A stretch of 64,000 nucleotides of DNA from Oscillospiraceae bacterium (GCA_009781425.1 WQYC01000007.1:1-64000); one strand, 5' to 3'; shown: positions 38,983-48,475, numbered from the stretch's first letter. Numbers and translations are program-made. The notes: generated from the sequence alone by a model not told the origin.

Positions 38983-39963
38983 ATGAAACTCATCGTTGAA
39001 CCCTCACCGCATATTAAAAGTAACAACTCCACAGACAAAATCATGGGGCGTGTGCTTCTTGCGCTCGTGCCTGCTTTGGTTATGTCTATTTACATATTCG
39101 GAATCAGAGCGTTGTATCTCAGCATCGTCTGCATGGGCGCGTGCATAATTTTCGAGAGCCTTTTCCGCCGCTTCGTACGAAAAGACACCGAGGTTGACCC
39201 ATCGCCTGCAGTAACAGGGCTTCTGCTTGCTTTTTGTCTGCCGGTAACTCTGCCTTATTACATGGCAGTAATCGGCTGTTTTATCGCAATCGTAGTTGTG
39301 AAACAGCTTTTCGGCGGTCTCGGGCAAAACTTCGCGAATCCCGCAATAGTCGCGAGAATCGTGCTTATGCTGTCGTTCACTTCGGACATGACCTACTGGG
39401 TAAAGCCGTTCTGGCACAGAGACGATATTGAAATTGATGCAATTTCAAGCGCAACGCAAGCGGTTGACGGCATTACAGCCGCAACGCCGCTAATGCTTGA
39501 AAAGGGCGAAGAAATCCCGAATTTATTTAATCTGTTCATGGGCTATCACGGCGGCTCGCTCGGCGAAACAAGCGAGTTCGCGTTGTTAATCGGTTTTGCG
39601 TTTTTAGTAATTACGCGAGTAATCCGCTCAGTTACGCCGCTTGCATTTATCGGCACAGTGGCAGTCGGCGCGCTTGTAACAGGCGCGGACGTAGGACTTC
39701 ATGTGCTTTCGGGCGGGCTTGTGCTCGGCGCAGTTTTCATGGCGACAGACTACGCGACTACGCCTGTTTCGCTGTCAGGTAAATTTGTCTTCGGCGTCGG
39801 CTGTGGGCTTATTACGCTTGTAATTAGGTTCTTCTCCGATATGCCCGAAGGGGTATCCTTTGCGATTCTGATTATGAATATACTGACTTATTATATAGAT
39901 AAATTCACCTTCCCGAAGCCTTTCGGTGCTGTTAAAGGGGGCGGAAATGACAATGGAAAATAA
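38983..39963 (+). CDS. rnfD: Rnf electron transport complex subunit D
   Basis: LIVEPSPHIKSNNSTDKIM; VDGITAATPL flavin-attachment region. Confidence 0.93.
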   Translation: MKLIVEPSPHIKSNNSTDKIMGRVLLALVPALVMSIYIFGIRALYLSIVCMGACIIFESLFRRFVRKDTEVDPSPAVTGLLLAFCLPVTLPYYMAVIGCFIAIVVVKQLFGGLGQNFANPAIVARIVLMLSFTSDMTYWVKPFWHRDDIEIDAISSATQAVDGITAATPLMLEKGEEIPNLFNLFMGYHGGSLGETSEFALLIGFAFLVITRVIRSVTPLAFIGTVAVGALVTGADVGLHVLSGGLVLGAVFMATDYATTPVSLSGKFVFGVGCGLITLVIRFFSDMPEGVSFAILIMNILTYYIDKFTFPKPFGAVKGGGNDNGK

Positions 39964-40573
39964 AGCGAAACTAAAACTATCCGACCTTCTGCCGATTGCT
40001 GCATTAGCTTTAATTACCACGGTTATAACGGTTTTGTTAGTCGTTATGGAGCGCGGTATGCAAGCCGATGAAAATGAAATAAGCGGGAAGCTCAGAGAAA
40101 TCTGCGTGGAGCTTATGGGCGAGGGTGAGTTTACTGTAGCTGACGGCTTCTTTACTTCAGGCGGGGGAAGAATTGAGAAAATTGAACTCCCAAGAGAAAT
40201 AAACAAAATCATAATGCACGATGAGAGCGGAGCGGTCGCTTTTCAAGTAGTCGTAAACGGCTATAACAGAAACGGCTTAAACCTGCTCATCGTCATGAAC
40301 GATGACGGAAGCGTCAAGGACTTAGCCGTTTATATCAACACCGAAACGCCGCAAATCGGCACAAAGGTAAATGAGCGTGATTTCCTTGATAATTTTGTCG
40401 GGCGCGGCGAGGAAGTGCGGGTCGTTCGCGGAACCTCGCGCAGTGATAATGAAGTTGCGGCTATAACAGGCGCAACGCGTTCGGCGCGCGCTGTCGCAGA
40501 TGCGGTGAATATCGCGATTTACGCGTATGACTTAATGTTTTTGGGGGGAGGTCAATATGAACAAGAACATTAA
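39947..40573 (+). CDS. rnfG: Rnf complex subunit G
   Basis: C-terminal AITGATRSARAVADAV (S/T-G-A-T FMN-binding motif). Confidence 0.9.
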   Translation: MTMENKAKLKLSDLLPIAALALITTVITVLLVVMERGMQADENEISGKLREICVELMGEGEFTVADGFFTSGGGRIEKIELPREINKIIMHDESGAVAFQVVVNGYNRNGLNLLIVMNDDGSVKDLAVYINTETPQIGTKVNERDFLDNFVGRGEEVRVVRGTSRSDNEVAAITGATRSARAVADAVNIAIYAYDLMFLGGGQYEQEH

Positions 40574-41210
40574 AATTTTAACCAAAGGCATAATCAAGGA
40601 AAACCCTGTATTCTTCACGCTTCTCGGTATGTGTCCGACACTTGCGCTGTCTTCATCGGCGCAGAACGCCGTAGGGCTCGGCGTTGCAACGCTGATAGTT
40701 TTAATCTGCTCGAACGTGATTATTTCGCTCCTTAAAAAGTTGATTCCCGCAGGGGTAAGACTGCCTTGTTACATAACGATTATTGCGGGCTTTACAACGT
40801 TTATCACGCTTCTGCTTAAAGCGTTTCTGCCCGATTTATACACTGAGCTTGGAATATTTCTGAGTCTTATTGCAGTTAACTGCATAATTTTCGCGCGCGC
40901 TGAGGTCTTTGCAAGCAAAAACGGCGTGTTTGAATCCGCGCTTGACGGGCTCGGAATGGGCTTAGGCTTCACGCTCGCGCTGTTCATAATGGGCACAATA
41001 AGGGAAATTCTCGGTGCCGGAACTTGGTTCGGCTTGCAGCTGCCGCAATTGACAGAGCCTATGACGATATTTATAATGCCTGCAGGCGGCTTTTTCGCGC
41101 TCGGCTTTGTAATCGCCGCAGTGAATAAATTCATGAAAAAACGCCCGCATAACATAAGCTGTGACAACTGCCCGCATAAAGCTATGTGCAGAAGAGGGGA
41201 GGAAGATTAA
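40557..41210 (+). CDS. rnfE: Rnf complex subunit E
   Basis: LTKGIIKENPVFFTLLGMCPTLALSSSAQNAVGLG. Confidence 0.95.
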   Translation: MNKNIKILTKGIIKENPVFFTLLGMCPTLALSSSAQNAVGLGVATLIVLICSNVIISLLKKLIPAGVRLPCYITIIAGFTTFITLLLKAFLPDLYTELGIFLSLIAVNCIIFARAEVFASKNGVFESALDGLGMGLGFTLALFIMGTIREILGAGTWFGLQLPQLTEPMTIFIMPAGGFFALGFVIAAVNKFMKKRPHNISCDNCPHKAMCRRGEED

Positions 41211-41213
41211 ACC

Positions 41214-41819
41214 GTGAATGATATTACAAGAAATCTGCTAATAATACTTATAACCTGCGTTTTAACCGAGAACTTTGTGCTTTCGCAGTTCCTCGGAATC
41301 TGCCCTTTCCTCGGCGTTTCTAAAAAGACCGCAAGCTCGGTAGGCATGGGACTTATGATTACTTTCGTAATGTTTTTTGCAACAATTTTAACCTTCCCGA
41401 TTTACTATTTTATTCTTGCGCCGCTGAATGTGGAATTTATGAATACTATTGCATTTATTCTGATTATTGCGCTTTTTGTGCAATTGACTGAATTGATTTT
41501 GAAAAAGCATTTTCCCGCACTTAATAAATCGCTCGGGATTTATCTGCCGCTCATGACTACGAACTGTGCGATTCTCGGCGTGACAATTATGAATGTTTCG
41601 GGAGAGTTCAGCTTCCTTGAAGCGGTGTTCAACGCGTTTTGCGCGGGGCTCGGTTTCCTGCTCGTTATGATAGTTTTCTCGGGCGTGAGAGCGAGAATGG
41701 AGCGGTGCGATATTCCCGTTTCGCTTCACGGTATGCCGATTACGCTAATCGCGGCAGGAATTATGTCGCTGTCGTTTATCGGCTTCGGCGGTATGGTTGA
41801 AGGAATATTCGGGGGGTAG
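41214..41819 (+). CDS. rnfA: Rnf complex subunit A
   Basis: LTENFVLSQFLGICPFLGVSKK; TTNCAILGV. Confidence 0.95.
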   Translation: MNDITRNLLIILITCVLTENFVLSQFLGICPFLGVSKKTASSVGMGLMITFVMFFATILTFPIYYFILAPLNVEFMNTIAFILIIALFVQLTELILKKHFPALNKSLGIYLPLMTTNCAILGVTIMNVSGEFSFLEAVFNAFCAGLGFLLVMIVFSGVRARMERCDIPVSLHGMPITLIAAGIMSLSFIGFGGMVEGIFGG

Positions 41820-41828
41820 ATATTCGTT

Positions 41829-42719
41829 ATGAGAATTTTGATTTACGGCGCGGGTGTAATCGGAAGCATTTACGCAGTTAAATTTTCAAATGCCGGATAT
41901 GATGTTACCGTGTTTGCCCGTTCAAATCGTTTAACCGCCTTGGAAAACAAAGGATTATTGTATAACAGCAATAATATAGTAAAAAAATCCAATATAAAAG
42001 TTATAGACAAATTAAATCCGGATGACATTTATGATTATATTTTTGTGACTGTCAGATATGAGCAAATAGAATCAGCTCTCGCAGGTTTAAAAGAAAATAG
42101 AAGCCCAAATATAATAACAATGGTGAATAACCCAAACGGCTTCAAAAAATGGGAAGAAATTATTGGAAAAGGAAAATTAATCCCTTCTTTTGCGGGCGCG
42201 GGAGGTCAAATAGAAAATGATATACTATATTTTCAGCTTACACCGAAAATAGTACAGCCAACAACTTTTGGCGAGATAGGCGGTGCAAAAACCGAGAGAA
42301 TAAAGAAACTGAAAAAACTATTCAAAACAAGCAGAATCCCTTGCAGTATATCAAGAAATATGGACGCATGGCAGAAGTCGCATCTCGCGATGGTGACTGC
42401 ACTTGCGAACGGTATTTATTTTGACGGCGGAAATAATTATACAACAGCGAAAAATAAAAAAGCTGTTCGGTTTATGAGCACGTCATTGAAAGAAAACTTC
42501 AAAGCCTTAAGAAAAATTGGAATACCAGTAACGCCGTCTAAGTTAAAAGCGTTTATCATCTGTCCTTTATGGCTGATGGATATTATATTGCGTTTGATTT
42601 ATAACACAAAATTCGCTGAAACATTAATTAGCAGTCATGCTAAAATTGCAAAAAGAGAAATGGAAATTCTTGACAAGGAATTTAAAATGTTAGTCAACTG
42701 TTTAAAAGGAGCTGATTAA
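41829..42719 (+). CDS. 2-dehydropantoate 2-reductase-like (ApbA/PanE) protein
   Basis: MRILIYGAGVIGSIYAVKFSNAGYDVTVFAR. Confidence 0.85.
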   Translation: MRILIYGAGVIGSIYAVKFSNAGYDVTVFARSNRLTALENKGLLYNSNNIVKKSNIKVIDKLNPDDIYDYIFVTVRYEQIESALAGLKENRSPNIITMVNNPNGFKKWEEIIGKGKLIPSFAGAGGQIENDILYFQLTPKIVQPTTFGEIGGAKTERIKKLKKLFKTSRIPCSISRNMDAWQKSHLAMVTALANGIYFDGGNNYTTAKNKKAVRFMSTSLKENFKALRKIGIPVTPSKLKAFIICPLWLMDIILRLIYNTKFAETLISSHAKIAKREMEILDKEFKMLVNCLKGAD

Positions 42720-42720
42720 A

Positions 42721-44001
42721 ATATACGCGAAAAGATTTCATCTTCCTCACAGGAAAAACGCGGCAGAAGTCCGCACTGTCAAGCTTGATTCACACGCTCC
42801 GGTAATCATCAGCATGGCGCACGGCATTGGCGCGCCTTGCGTTCCTGTGGTTGAAAAAGGCGATTACGTCAAAACGGGTCAGCTCATTGCAGACAGTGAG
42901 GCTTTTATTTCCGCGCCGATTCATTCAAGCGTTACGGGAAAAATTATAGAGGAAACAAGCGTATTAGACATAAACGGAAATCTAATCAAGGCTCTTGTAA
43001 TCGACACAGAGCAGAAGAATTATTTCTGCAGCAAGATAACACCGCCGAAAATAGACACGCGCGAGGAATTCATAAAAGCAGTGCGAGCAAGCGGACTCGT
43101 GGGACTCGGCGGCGCAGGCTTCCCAACGCACGCGAAGCTGAATTACGACCGCGAAAAATACAACGTTGATGTCCTTGTCGTCAACGGCTCCGAGTGCGAG
43201 CCGTACGTAACAACCGACTACCGCGAAATCATGGAAAGCTCCGAGGATATAATAAAAGGTATTAAATTAATACTTGAAAAGTGCGGGATTTCCCGTGCTG
43301 TAATCGGGATTGAGCGCAATATGCCGCACGCTGTCCGCCTTATGCGCGAGCGCGTTGCAGACGAGCCGAATATCACCGTGAAAGCCCTGCCGACTTATTA
43401 CCCGCAGGGTGCAGAGAAAGTCTTAGTTTACAACACAACGCGCAGAATCGTGAAGGAGAAACAGCTTCCGTACTCGGCGGGGTGCATTATAATGAACGTG
43501 ACAAGCGTGGCGTTTATTGCACGTTATATGGAAACCGGAATCCCTTTTATTTCGCGCAGAGTCACTATTGACGGCAACATTGTGAACAAGCCGTCGAACT
43601 TAACAGTTCCGCTCGGAATGACCCTCGGCGAGCTTATGAAGAAAGCGGATTTGCGCTTACAACCCGACAGAATCATTTTCGGCGGCCCTATGATGGGAAA
43701 AAGTGTTTATGACCTTAACACGCCTATCGGCAAAACGACAGGCGCAGTGCTGTTTTTCAAGGATATGCCTGAAGACCGCGCAACCTCCTGCATACGCTGC
43801 GGCAAGTGTCTGCGCGCCTGTTCGATGAATCTTATGCCGACAGAGTTCGAGAAATCCTATGAAATGCGGGATTTAAAGCGGCTTCGCAAGCTTCGCGTTG
43901 ACCTTTGCATGGAGTGCGGCTCGTGTTCGTATATCTGTCCTGGGAAGAGGAATTTGACGGAGAGAAATAAATTAGCGAAGGATTTGTTGAGGGGGAGTTG
44001 A
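42721..44001 (+). CDS. rnfC: Rnf complex subunit C, likely initiating at a non-ATG/GTG/TTG codon
   Basis: CIRCGKCLRACSMNLMP and CMECGSCSYICPGKRNL; N-term YAKRFHLPHRKNAAEVRTVKLDSHAPVIIS lies upstream of the first standard start (42814). Confidence 0.85.
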   Translation: MYAKRFHLPHRKNAAEVRTVKLDSHAPVIISMAHGIGAPCVPVVEKGDYVKTGQLIADSEAFISAPIHSSVTGKIIEETSVLDINGNLIKALVIDTEQKNYFCSKITPPKIDTREEFIKAVRASGLVGLGGAGFPTHAKLNYDREKYNVDVLVVNGSECEPYVTTDYREIMESSEDIIKGIKLILEKCGISRAVIGIERNMPHAVRLMRERVADEPNITVKALPTYYPQGAEKVLVYNTTRRIVKEKQLPYSAGCIIMNVTSVAFIARYMETGIPFISRRVTIDGNIVNKPSNLTVPLGMTLGELMKKADLRLQPDRIIFGGPMMGKSVYDLNTPIGKTTGAVLFFKDMPEDRATSCIRCGKCLRACSMNLMPTEFEKSYEMRDLKRLRKLRVDLCMECGSCSYICPGKRNLTERNKLAKDLLRGS

Positions 44002-44002
44002 A

Positions 44003-44419
44003 ATGGTTTTTGTTATACCGGTTTTGCTTACAATATTAATTGTGAATATTATTATTGTAGAAATTTATAACAGCAAAGCAAAAAGTATTCAACGAAAACC
44101 CCGTTTGAAAAATTTGTTTTTCATGATTCCTTGTGCGTTTATTTTAATAAATTATGCTTTATTAGTAATTACCTACCATATACAAAATAATACCGGGTGG
44201 GCAGGACGTAATAATATATTCGGTATTACAGGACTTGAAACGTGGAATACTGCATTATCCATTTCAAATATATCTACATGGATTATTATTCTAACTTTAA
44301 TTGCACGATTAATAATCTTTTGCATAAAAAAAATAAATGGTTCAGAATTTTTTATATTATCTACCTTGAATCTTATAGCAACGTTTTTTTGCGTGGTTGT
44401 TATAACTAATCGTATATAA
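44003..44419 (+). CDS. multi-TM hypothetical protein within rnf operon
   Basis: about four hydrophobic segments, located between rnfC and rnfB. Confidence 0.55.
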   Translation: MVFVIPVLLTILIVNIIIVEIYNSKAKSIQRKPRLKNLFFMIPCAFILINYALLVITYHIQNNTGWAGRNNIFGITGLETWNTALSISNISTWIIILTLIARLIIFCIKKINGSEFFILSTLNLIATFFCVVVITNRI

Positions 44420-44450
44420 AAAGTATTATAAACATTACAGGAGACCAACC

Positions 44451-45314
44451 ATGTTTATTGAATATATAGTACCTATCGGTGTTTTTCTGTTTATCGGCGG
44501 GGCGGCGGGTGCGGCTCTGACGTTCGCTTCACGCGCGCTTTACGTCGAAACTGATGAAACTGTAGATAAAATCTTGAACTGCCTGCCCGGGATTAACTGC
44601 GGTGCTTGCGGCTTGTCAAGCTGTGAGGCGTATGCCGAGGCAGTGAAAAAGGGTGAAAACGCGCCGAATATGTGCAAGCCGGGCGGACTCGAAACCGCGC
44701 AGGGAATCGGCGAGGTTCTTGGGATTGAGGTTCTGCCGCAGGAGCGTGAAACAGCTTTTGTACACTGTGCGGGCGTGACAACCGAGCATAAATACATCTA
44801 CGTCGGCACGGAAAGCTGTGTCGCAGCAGGACGCTATTACAACGGCAAAGGCAATTGCAGTAAGGGTTGCTTGGGGCTCGGCGATTGTGCAAGTGTCTGC
44901 GCTTATGACGCGATTTCATTTCAGAATAACGCCGCGATTATTGACCCGGGCAAGTGCTGGGCTTGCGGAATGTGCGTGCCTGTCTGTCCAAATAATTTAA
45001 TTTCGCTCAGGAAGCACAGCGAGCGCGTAAAGGTCATCTGCTCCTCGCCGAGCACGCTGAAGGAAACCCGCGAGAACTGCTCTCACGGGTGCTTAGGCTG
45101 CGGCGCGTGCGTGAAGAAATGCCTTCGCGACGCAATAAAAATTGAAAACAACTGCGCGGTTATTGACTACGAAATTTGCAAGTCGTGCGGAGTTTGCGCG
45201 GTGATTTGCCCACCGAAATGTATCGCGGTTGACGGCTACAAGCGCGCTGAAGCAGATTCTGAAAAAAAACCGAAGGAAGCAATACCTGTACCTTTGCAAG
45301 GCGGCGACTATTAA
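44451..45314 (+). CDS. rnfB: Rnf complex subunit B (ferredoxin domains)
   Basis: LPGINCGACGLSSCEAYAEAV; multiple CxxCxxCxxxCP motifs. Confidence 0.95.
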   Translation: MFIEYIVPIGVFLFIGGAAGAALTFASRALYVETDETVDKILNCLPGINCGACGLSSCEAYAEAVKKGENAPNMCKPGGLETAQGIGEVLGIEVLPQERETAFVHCAGVTTEHKYIYVGTESCVAAGRYYNGKGNCSKGCLGLGDCASVCAYDAISFQNNAAIIDPGKCWACGMCVPVCPNNLISLRKHSERVKVICSSPSTLKETRENCSHGCLGCGACVKKCLRDAIKIENNCAVIDYEICKSCGVCAVICPPKCIAVDGYKRAEADSEKKPKEAIPVPLQGGDY

Positions 45315-46327
45315 TCGCAGGTGTTTTGTTTTGACTTATCTTCCGCAGTCTTCACTAAAATCATTGCCATCATTAAAAGCGAAACCGACGCAATCGGGCT
45401 GTTCGCCTGTGTTACGGCGACAGCACTTTCGGTTGTACTCGCCGCAACATAAGCCGTAAAATCAAGAAGCGGCATGAATAATTTGCAAATCAGCGCAGAT
45501 AAAATTGCCGCAGGAATACGCCAAATCAAGAATCCCTTTAAAGGGATTTTTTTGTTTATAAGCGCGGGAATTTGCGTGATTATGCACAGCCCGCCTGTTG
45601 AAAAAAGCGCGGCAATCAGCGGAAGAAGCGCGGGATTCGGCGTAAGGTTTGCGACACCGCTGATTTCCAAAACCGCGAAGACAAACGCGTTTTCAACGCC
45701 GATAAATCGCAGCGTGCCTTTAATCAAGCCGAACGCGGTCACAACCGCGCAAACAGGGAACAACGCAGAGCTTGCAGAAAGAACCGAGGGAGTTATTACG
45801 TTTAACAGTAGGGGCGGTCGACTCTGACCGCCCGTTACTTTCTTGTTCTTAAAACTTAAAACAATCGCAAGTAAAACACACGCCAAAACATTCGACAAAT
45901 AAACAGCTATTCCGACTTGTGGACTTGAAAAAAGCCCGATGCCTACTATGAAAATCACAAAACCCGGGCTTGGGCAATAGCAGAAAGGCAGAATATCGCG
46001 GGTGATTTTATTATCAGCGATTAGCTTCGCGCCGACGGGATACCCGCCGAACAGACTAAGCAGAAAAATCCCGAATTCCTCTTCGCTGAGCCGAATTACG
46101 CGGCGCAGAATAAAATACAGCGGTTTGAATATAATTCTGTAGAGCCCGCTTTTAATCAGGTACGACGAAACAACCATAAACCCGAAAAGCGCGGGAATAA
46201 TCGTGTATAAGCAGGTTTCGACTGCACTGACTATTTCGTCTGTCATGGTCTTCGTGTCTAAGATGAGCGCGGAAAGCATAAGAATTACGCAAAAAACCGC
46301 AAGTGTTGTTTTCGCTATTTTTTTCAT
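45311..46327 (-). CDS. YlbJ-like sporulation integral membrane protein
   Basis: ETCLYTIIPALFGFMVVSSYLIKSG; LLSLFGGYPVGAKLI. Confidence 0.8.
   Translation of the reverse strand: MKKIAKTTLAVFCVILMLSALILDTKTMTDEIVSAVETCLYTIIPALFGFMVVSSYLIKSGLYRIIFKPLYFILRRVIRLSEEEFGIFLLSLFGGYPVGAKLIADNKITRDILPFCYCPSPGFVIFIVGIGLFSSPQVGIAVYLSNVLACVLLAIVLSFKNKKVTGGQSRPPLLLNVITPSVLSASSALFPVCAVVTAFGLIKGTLRFIGVENAFVFAVLEISGVANLTPNPALLPLIAALFSTGGLCIITQIPALINKKIPLKGFLIWRIPAAILSALICKLFMPLLDFTAYVAASTTESAVAVTQANSPIASVSLLMMAMILVKTAEDKSKQNTCD
45808..45834 (+). repeat. GTAG-foot hairpin element K, inside the ylbJ-like CDS
   Basis: GTAG-GGGCGGTC-GACTCT-GACCGCCC-G. Confidence 0.9.
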
Positions 46328-46410
46328 ATGACCTCCTGCAAAACAGTGCATTAAAAAAGCCTGTACAACATATATATTTAACAGACAGGTTATATAGAAG
46401 AGGGTTGAAA

Positions 46411-46686
46411 ATGAACGTAAACAAAATAGCAGGAAAATTTGACAAGCTTAAATCGAGCTTTTATAAACATTCGTACATACAAATGACGGACAGCAGCGAG
46501 CTTGTAATCGACCGCTGTGAGCGGGTTTCAGCCTATGACGAGAATGTAATTAAGCTTGAGCTTTTGAACAACGCGCTTGTCATAATCGGCACGGCTCTGA
46601 CAATGCGGAACTTCAGCACTGACGGCGTGATTATAAAAGGAAACATTCGTTCAATGGAATTTTTAAAATTAGGAGAAGAAAAATGA
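46411..46686 (+). CDS. yqfC: YabP/YqfC-family sporulation protein
   Basis: size, position before yqfD, INxxxLxITGTAL-like NNALVIIGTALTMRNF. Confidence 0.85.
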   Translation: MNVNKIAGKFDKLKSSFYKHSYIQMTDSSELVIDRCERVSAYDENVIKLELLNNALVIIGTALTMRNFSTDGVIIKGNIRSMEFLKLGEEK

Positions 46687-47837
46687 AAAGCTATATTGTG
46701 GTGTCCGCCTTCGGGTCATACAACGAGGAATTTGTGAACAAGCTCGTAAAAACTAATATAAAAGTATGGAACATAAAAAATAAAGACGGCGTTATTTTTT
46801 TTAATACGTCACCTTTTTTTTATAAAAAAATAGCGCGCGCGGCTCTCGGCTCGGGTATACGGACAAGGGTAGAAGAAAGGCACGGAGCCTATTTCAAGCT
46901 GCGCCCGTATAAAAAAAGATACGGCGTTTTTTTCGGTGCGGCGAGCTTTCTTGCAATAATTGTGCTGATGTCGAATTTCGTGTGGGACATAAAGGTTCAC
47001 GGTAACGAAAGCGTTTCCGCGCCGCAAATCATGGAGGTAATGGAAAAGCACGGCATAACAAGCGGCGTGAACATTCACGGTTATGATTCTGAAAAAGCGG
47101 AGCTCAGCCTTGTCCTTGAGCTTGACAGCCTCGCGTGGGTGAACATAGAACGGCAGGGAAGCCGAATTCACGTCAACGTCAGCGAGCGGCTTGAAACAGA
47201 CACGAACAAAATTCCGGTCACAACGCCTTGCAATGTTGTCGCCGTAAAAACGGGAATAATCGTAGAAACCGAGGTTTACAGAGGGCGGCTGCTTGTCGAG
47301 CCCGGCTCGGGTGTAAGCAGGGGGAACGTCATTGTCAGTGGCGTAGTTGATGACGGCGCAGGGAATATAATTCTCAGCCACGCTTCGGCGAAAATAATCG
47401 CGGAATGTGAGGACAATGCGGAGTTTTTTGTGCCGTTCACATCGCTCGAAAGACGGAACAATCGCAGAAGAAGCGAAAATAACTTCATAGTATTTTTAGG
47501 TCACAGCTTCCCGCTTTCTGTAATTGACAGCAAGCCTGAAAACGCAGTGTTCACCGAGGAAATGCGCGCGCCGACGTTCTTGGGTCTGCGGCTTCCGTTC
47601 AGAGTTAAAACCGAGGTTTATGCACATTACGATTATGTCGAAGTAACGATTGGGCAGGCGCAGGCTCTCGAAAGGCTGAAAGCGCAGATTGAGCTTTACA
47701 GGCAGAATTTTTACAGCGACAGCGAAATTATAACTTTTGACGAGAAGTATATAATGTGCGAAGACGGCATTTCGGCGCAAGTGAAGGTCGTTTACAGAAC
47801 CGACATTGCTCAGCAGAGAATGATTGGCGTACCGTGA
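46683..47837 (+). CDS. yqfD: sporulation protein YqfD
   Basis: SNFVWDIKVHGNESVSAPQIMEVMEKHGI; VAVKTGIIVETEVYRGRLLVEPGSGVSRGNVIVSGVV. Confidence 0.93.
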   Translation: MKSYIVVSAFGSYNEEFVNKLVKTNIKVWNIKNKDGVIFFNTSPFFYKKIARAALGSGIRTRVEERHGAYFKLRPYKKRYGVFFGAASFLAIIVLMSNFVWDIKVHGNESVSAPQIMEVMEKHGITSGVNIHGYDSEKAELSLVLELDSLAWVNIERQGSRIHVNVSERLETDTNKIPVTTPCNVVAVKTGIIVETEVYRGRLLVEPGSGVSRGNVIVSGVVDDGAGNIILSHASAKIIAECEDNAEFFVPFTSLERRNNRRRSENNFIVFLGHSFPLSVIDSKPENAVFTEEMRAPTFLGLRLPFRVKTEVYAHYDYVEVTIGQAQALERLKAQIELYRQNFYSDSEIITFDEKYIMCEDGISAQVKVVYRTDIAQQRMIGVP

Positions 47838-47885
47838 CAATAGCAAATTCAACCAATAGTTGAATATTTTTCAACAAATAAGTTA

Positions 47886-47914
47886 TTGCTTCGCGGCGAA
47901 AAATAGGTTACAAT
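47886..47914 (+). promoter_or_regulatory. sigma-A-like promoter of XRE-repeat protein
   Basis: TTGCTT-N17-TACAAT. Confidence 0.55.
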
Positions 47915-47947
47915 GTAATTAAGCAACATTGAAAGGGAAGTGAAAAA

Positions 47948-48475
47948 ATGAACGAGCAGGATTACATCAAAACCTTATCGGGAAATATTTATAATTTTAG
48001 GAAAGAACGCGGCTTGACACAGGAAAACTTAGCGGACAAGCTTAATATCTCGTTTCAAGCGGTCAGCAAGTGGGAGAACGGGCAGTCCTCGCCGGATATT
48101 TTCTTACTGCCGCAGCTTGCGGAAATCTTCGGGTGCAGTATTGATAAGCTTTTCGGAAGAAATGCCGAAACATTCGATTTGCCGTTAAAAGATGACAATA
48201 CTTTGTGGGGCATGGTTTTCAAGGGTCGTGAGCTTGTTAAAAACTGTAGCGACCTGTCGAATTTCATCTTCAAGGTTGAGGGTGACGCACTGAACGTCAG
48301 GTCAAATTGCAACGTATCCTGCGGTAATGTCGCGGGGAATGTTGAGGCGGGGGTAAGCGTGGATTGCCAAAGCGTTTCCGGTGACGTGAACGCAGGCGTG
48401 AACGTTACCTGTTGTGATGTCGGCGGCAAGGCAAGCGCGGGAGTGAGCGTGAGTTGTCAGAGTATGGGGAAATAA
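47948..48475 (+). CDS. XRE-family HTH protein with C-terminal Cys-containing 15-residue repeats
   Basis: IYNFRKERGLTQENLADKLNISFQAVSKWENGQSSPD; then NVEAGVSVDCQSVSGDVNAGVNVTCCDVGGKASAGVSVSCQSMGK. Confidence 0.85.
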   Translation: MNEQDYIKTLSGNIYNFRKERGLTQENLADKLNISFQAVSKWENGQSSPDIFLLPQLAEIFGCSIDKLFGRNAETFDLPLKDDNTLWGMVFKGRELVKNCSDLSNFIFKVEGDALNVRSNCNVSCGNVAGNVEAGVSVDCQSVSGDVNAGVNVTCCDVGGKASAGVSVSCQSMGK

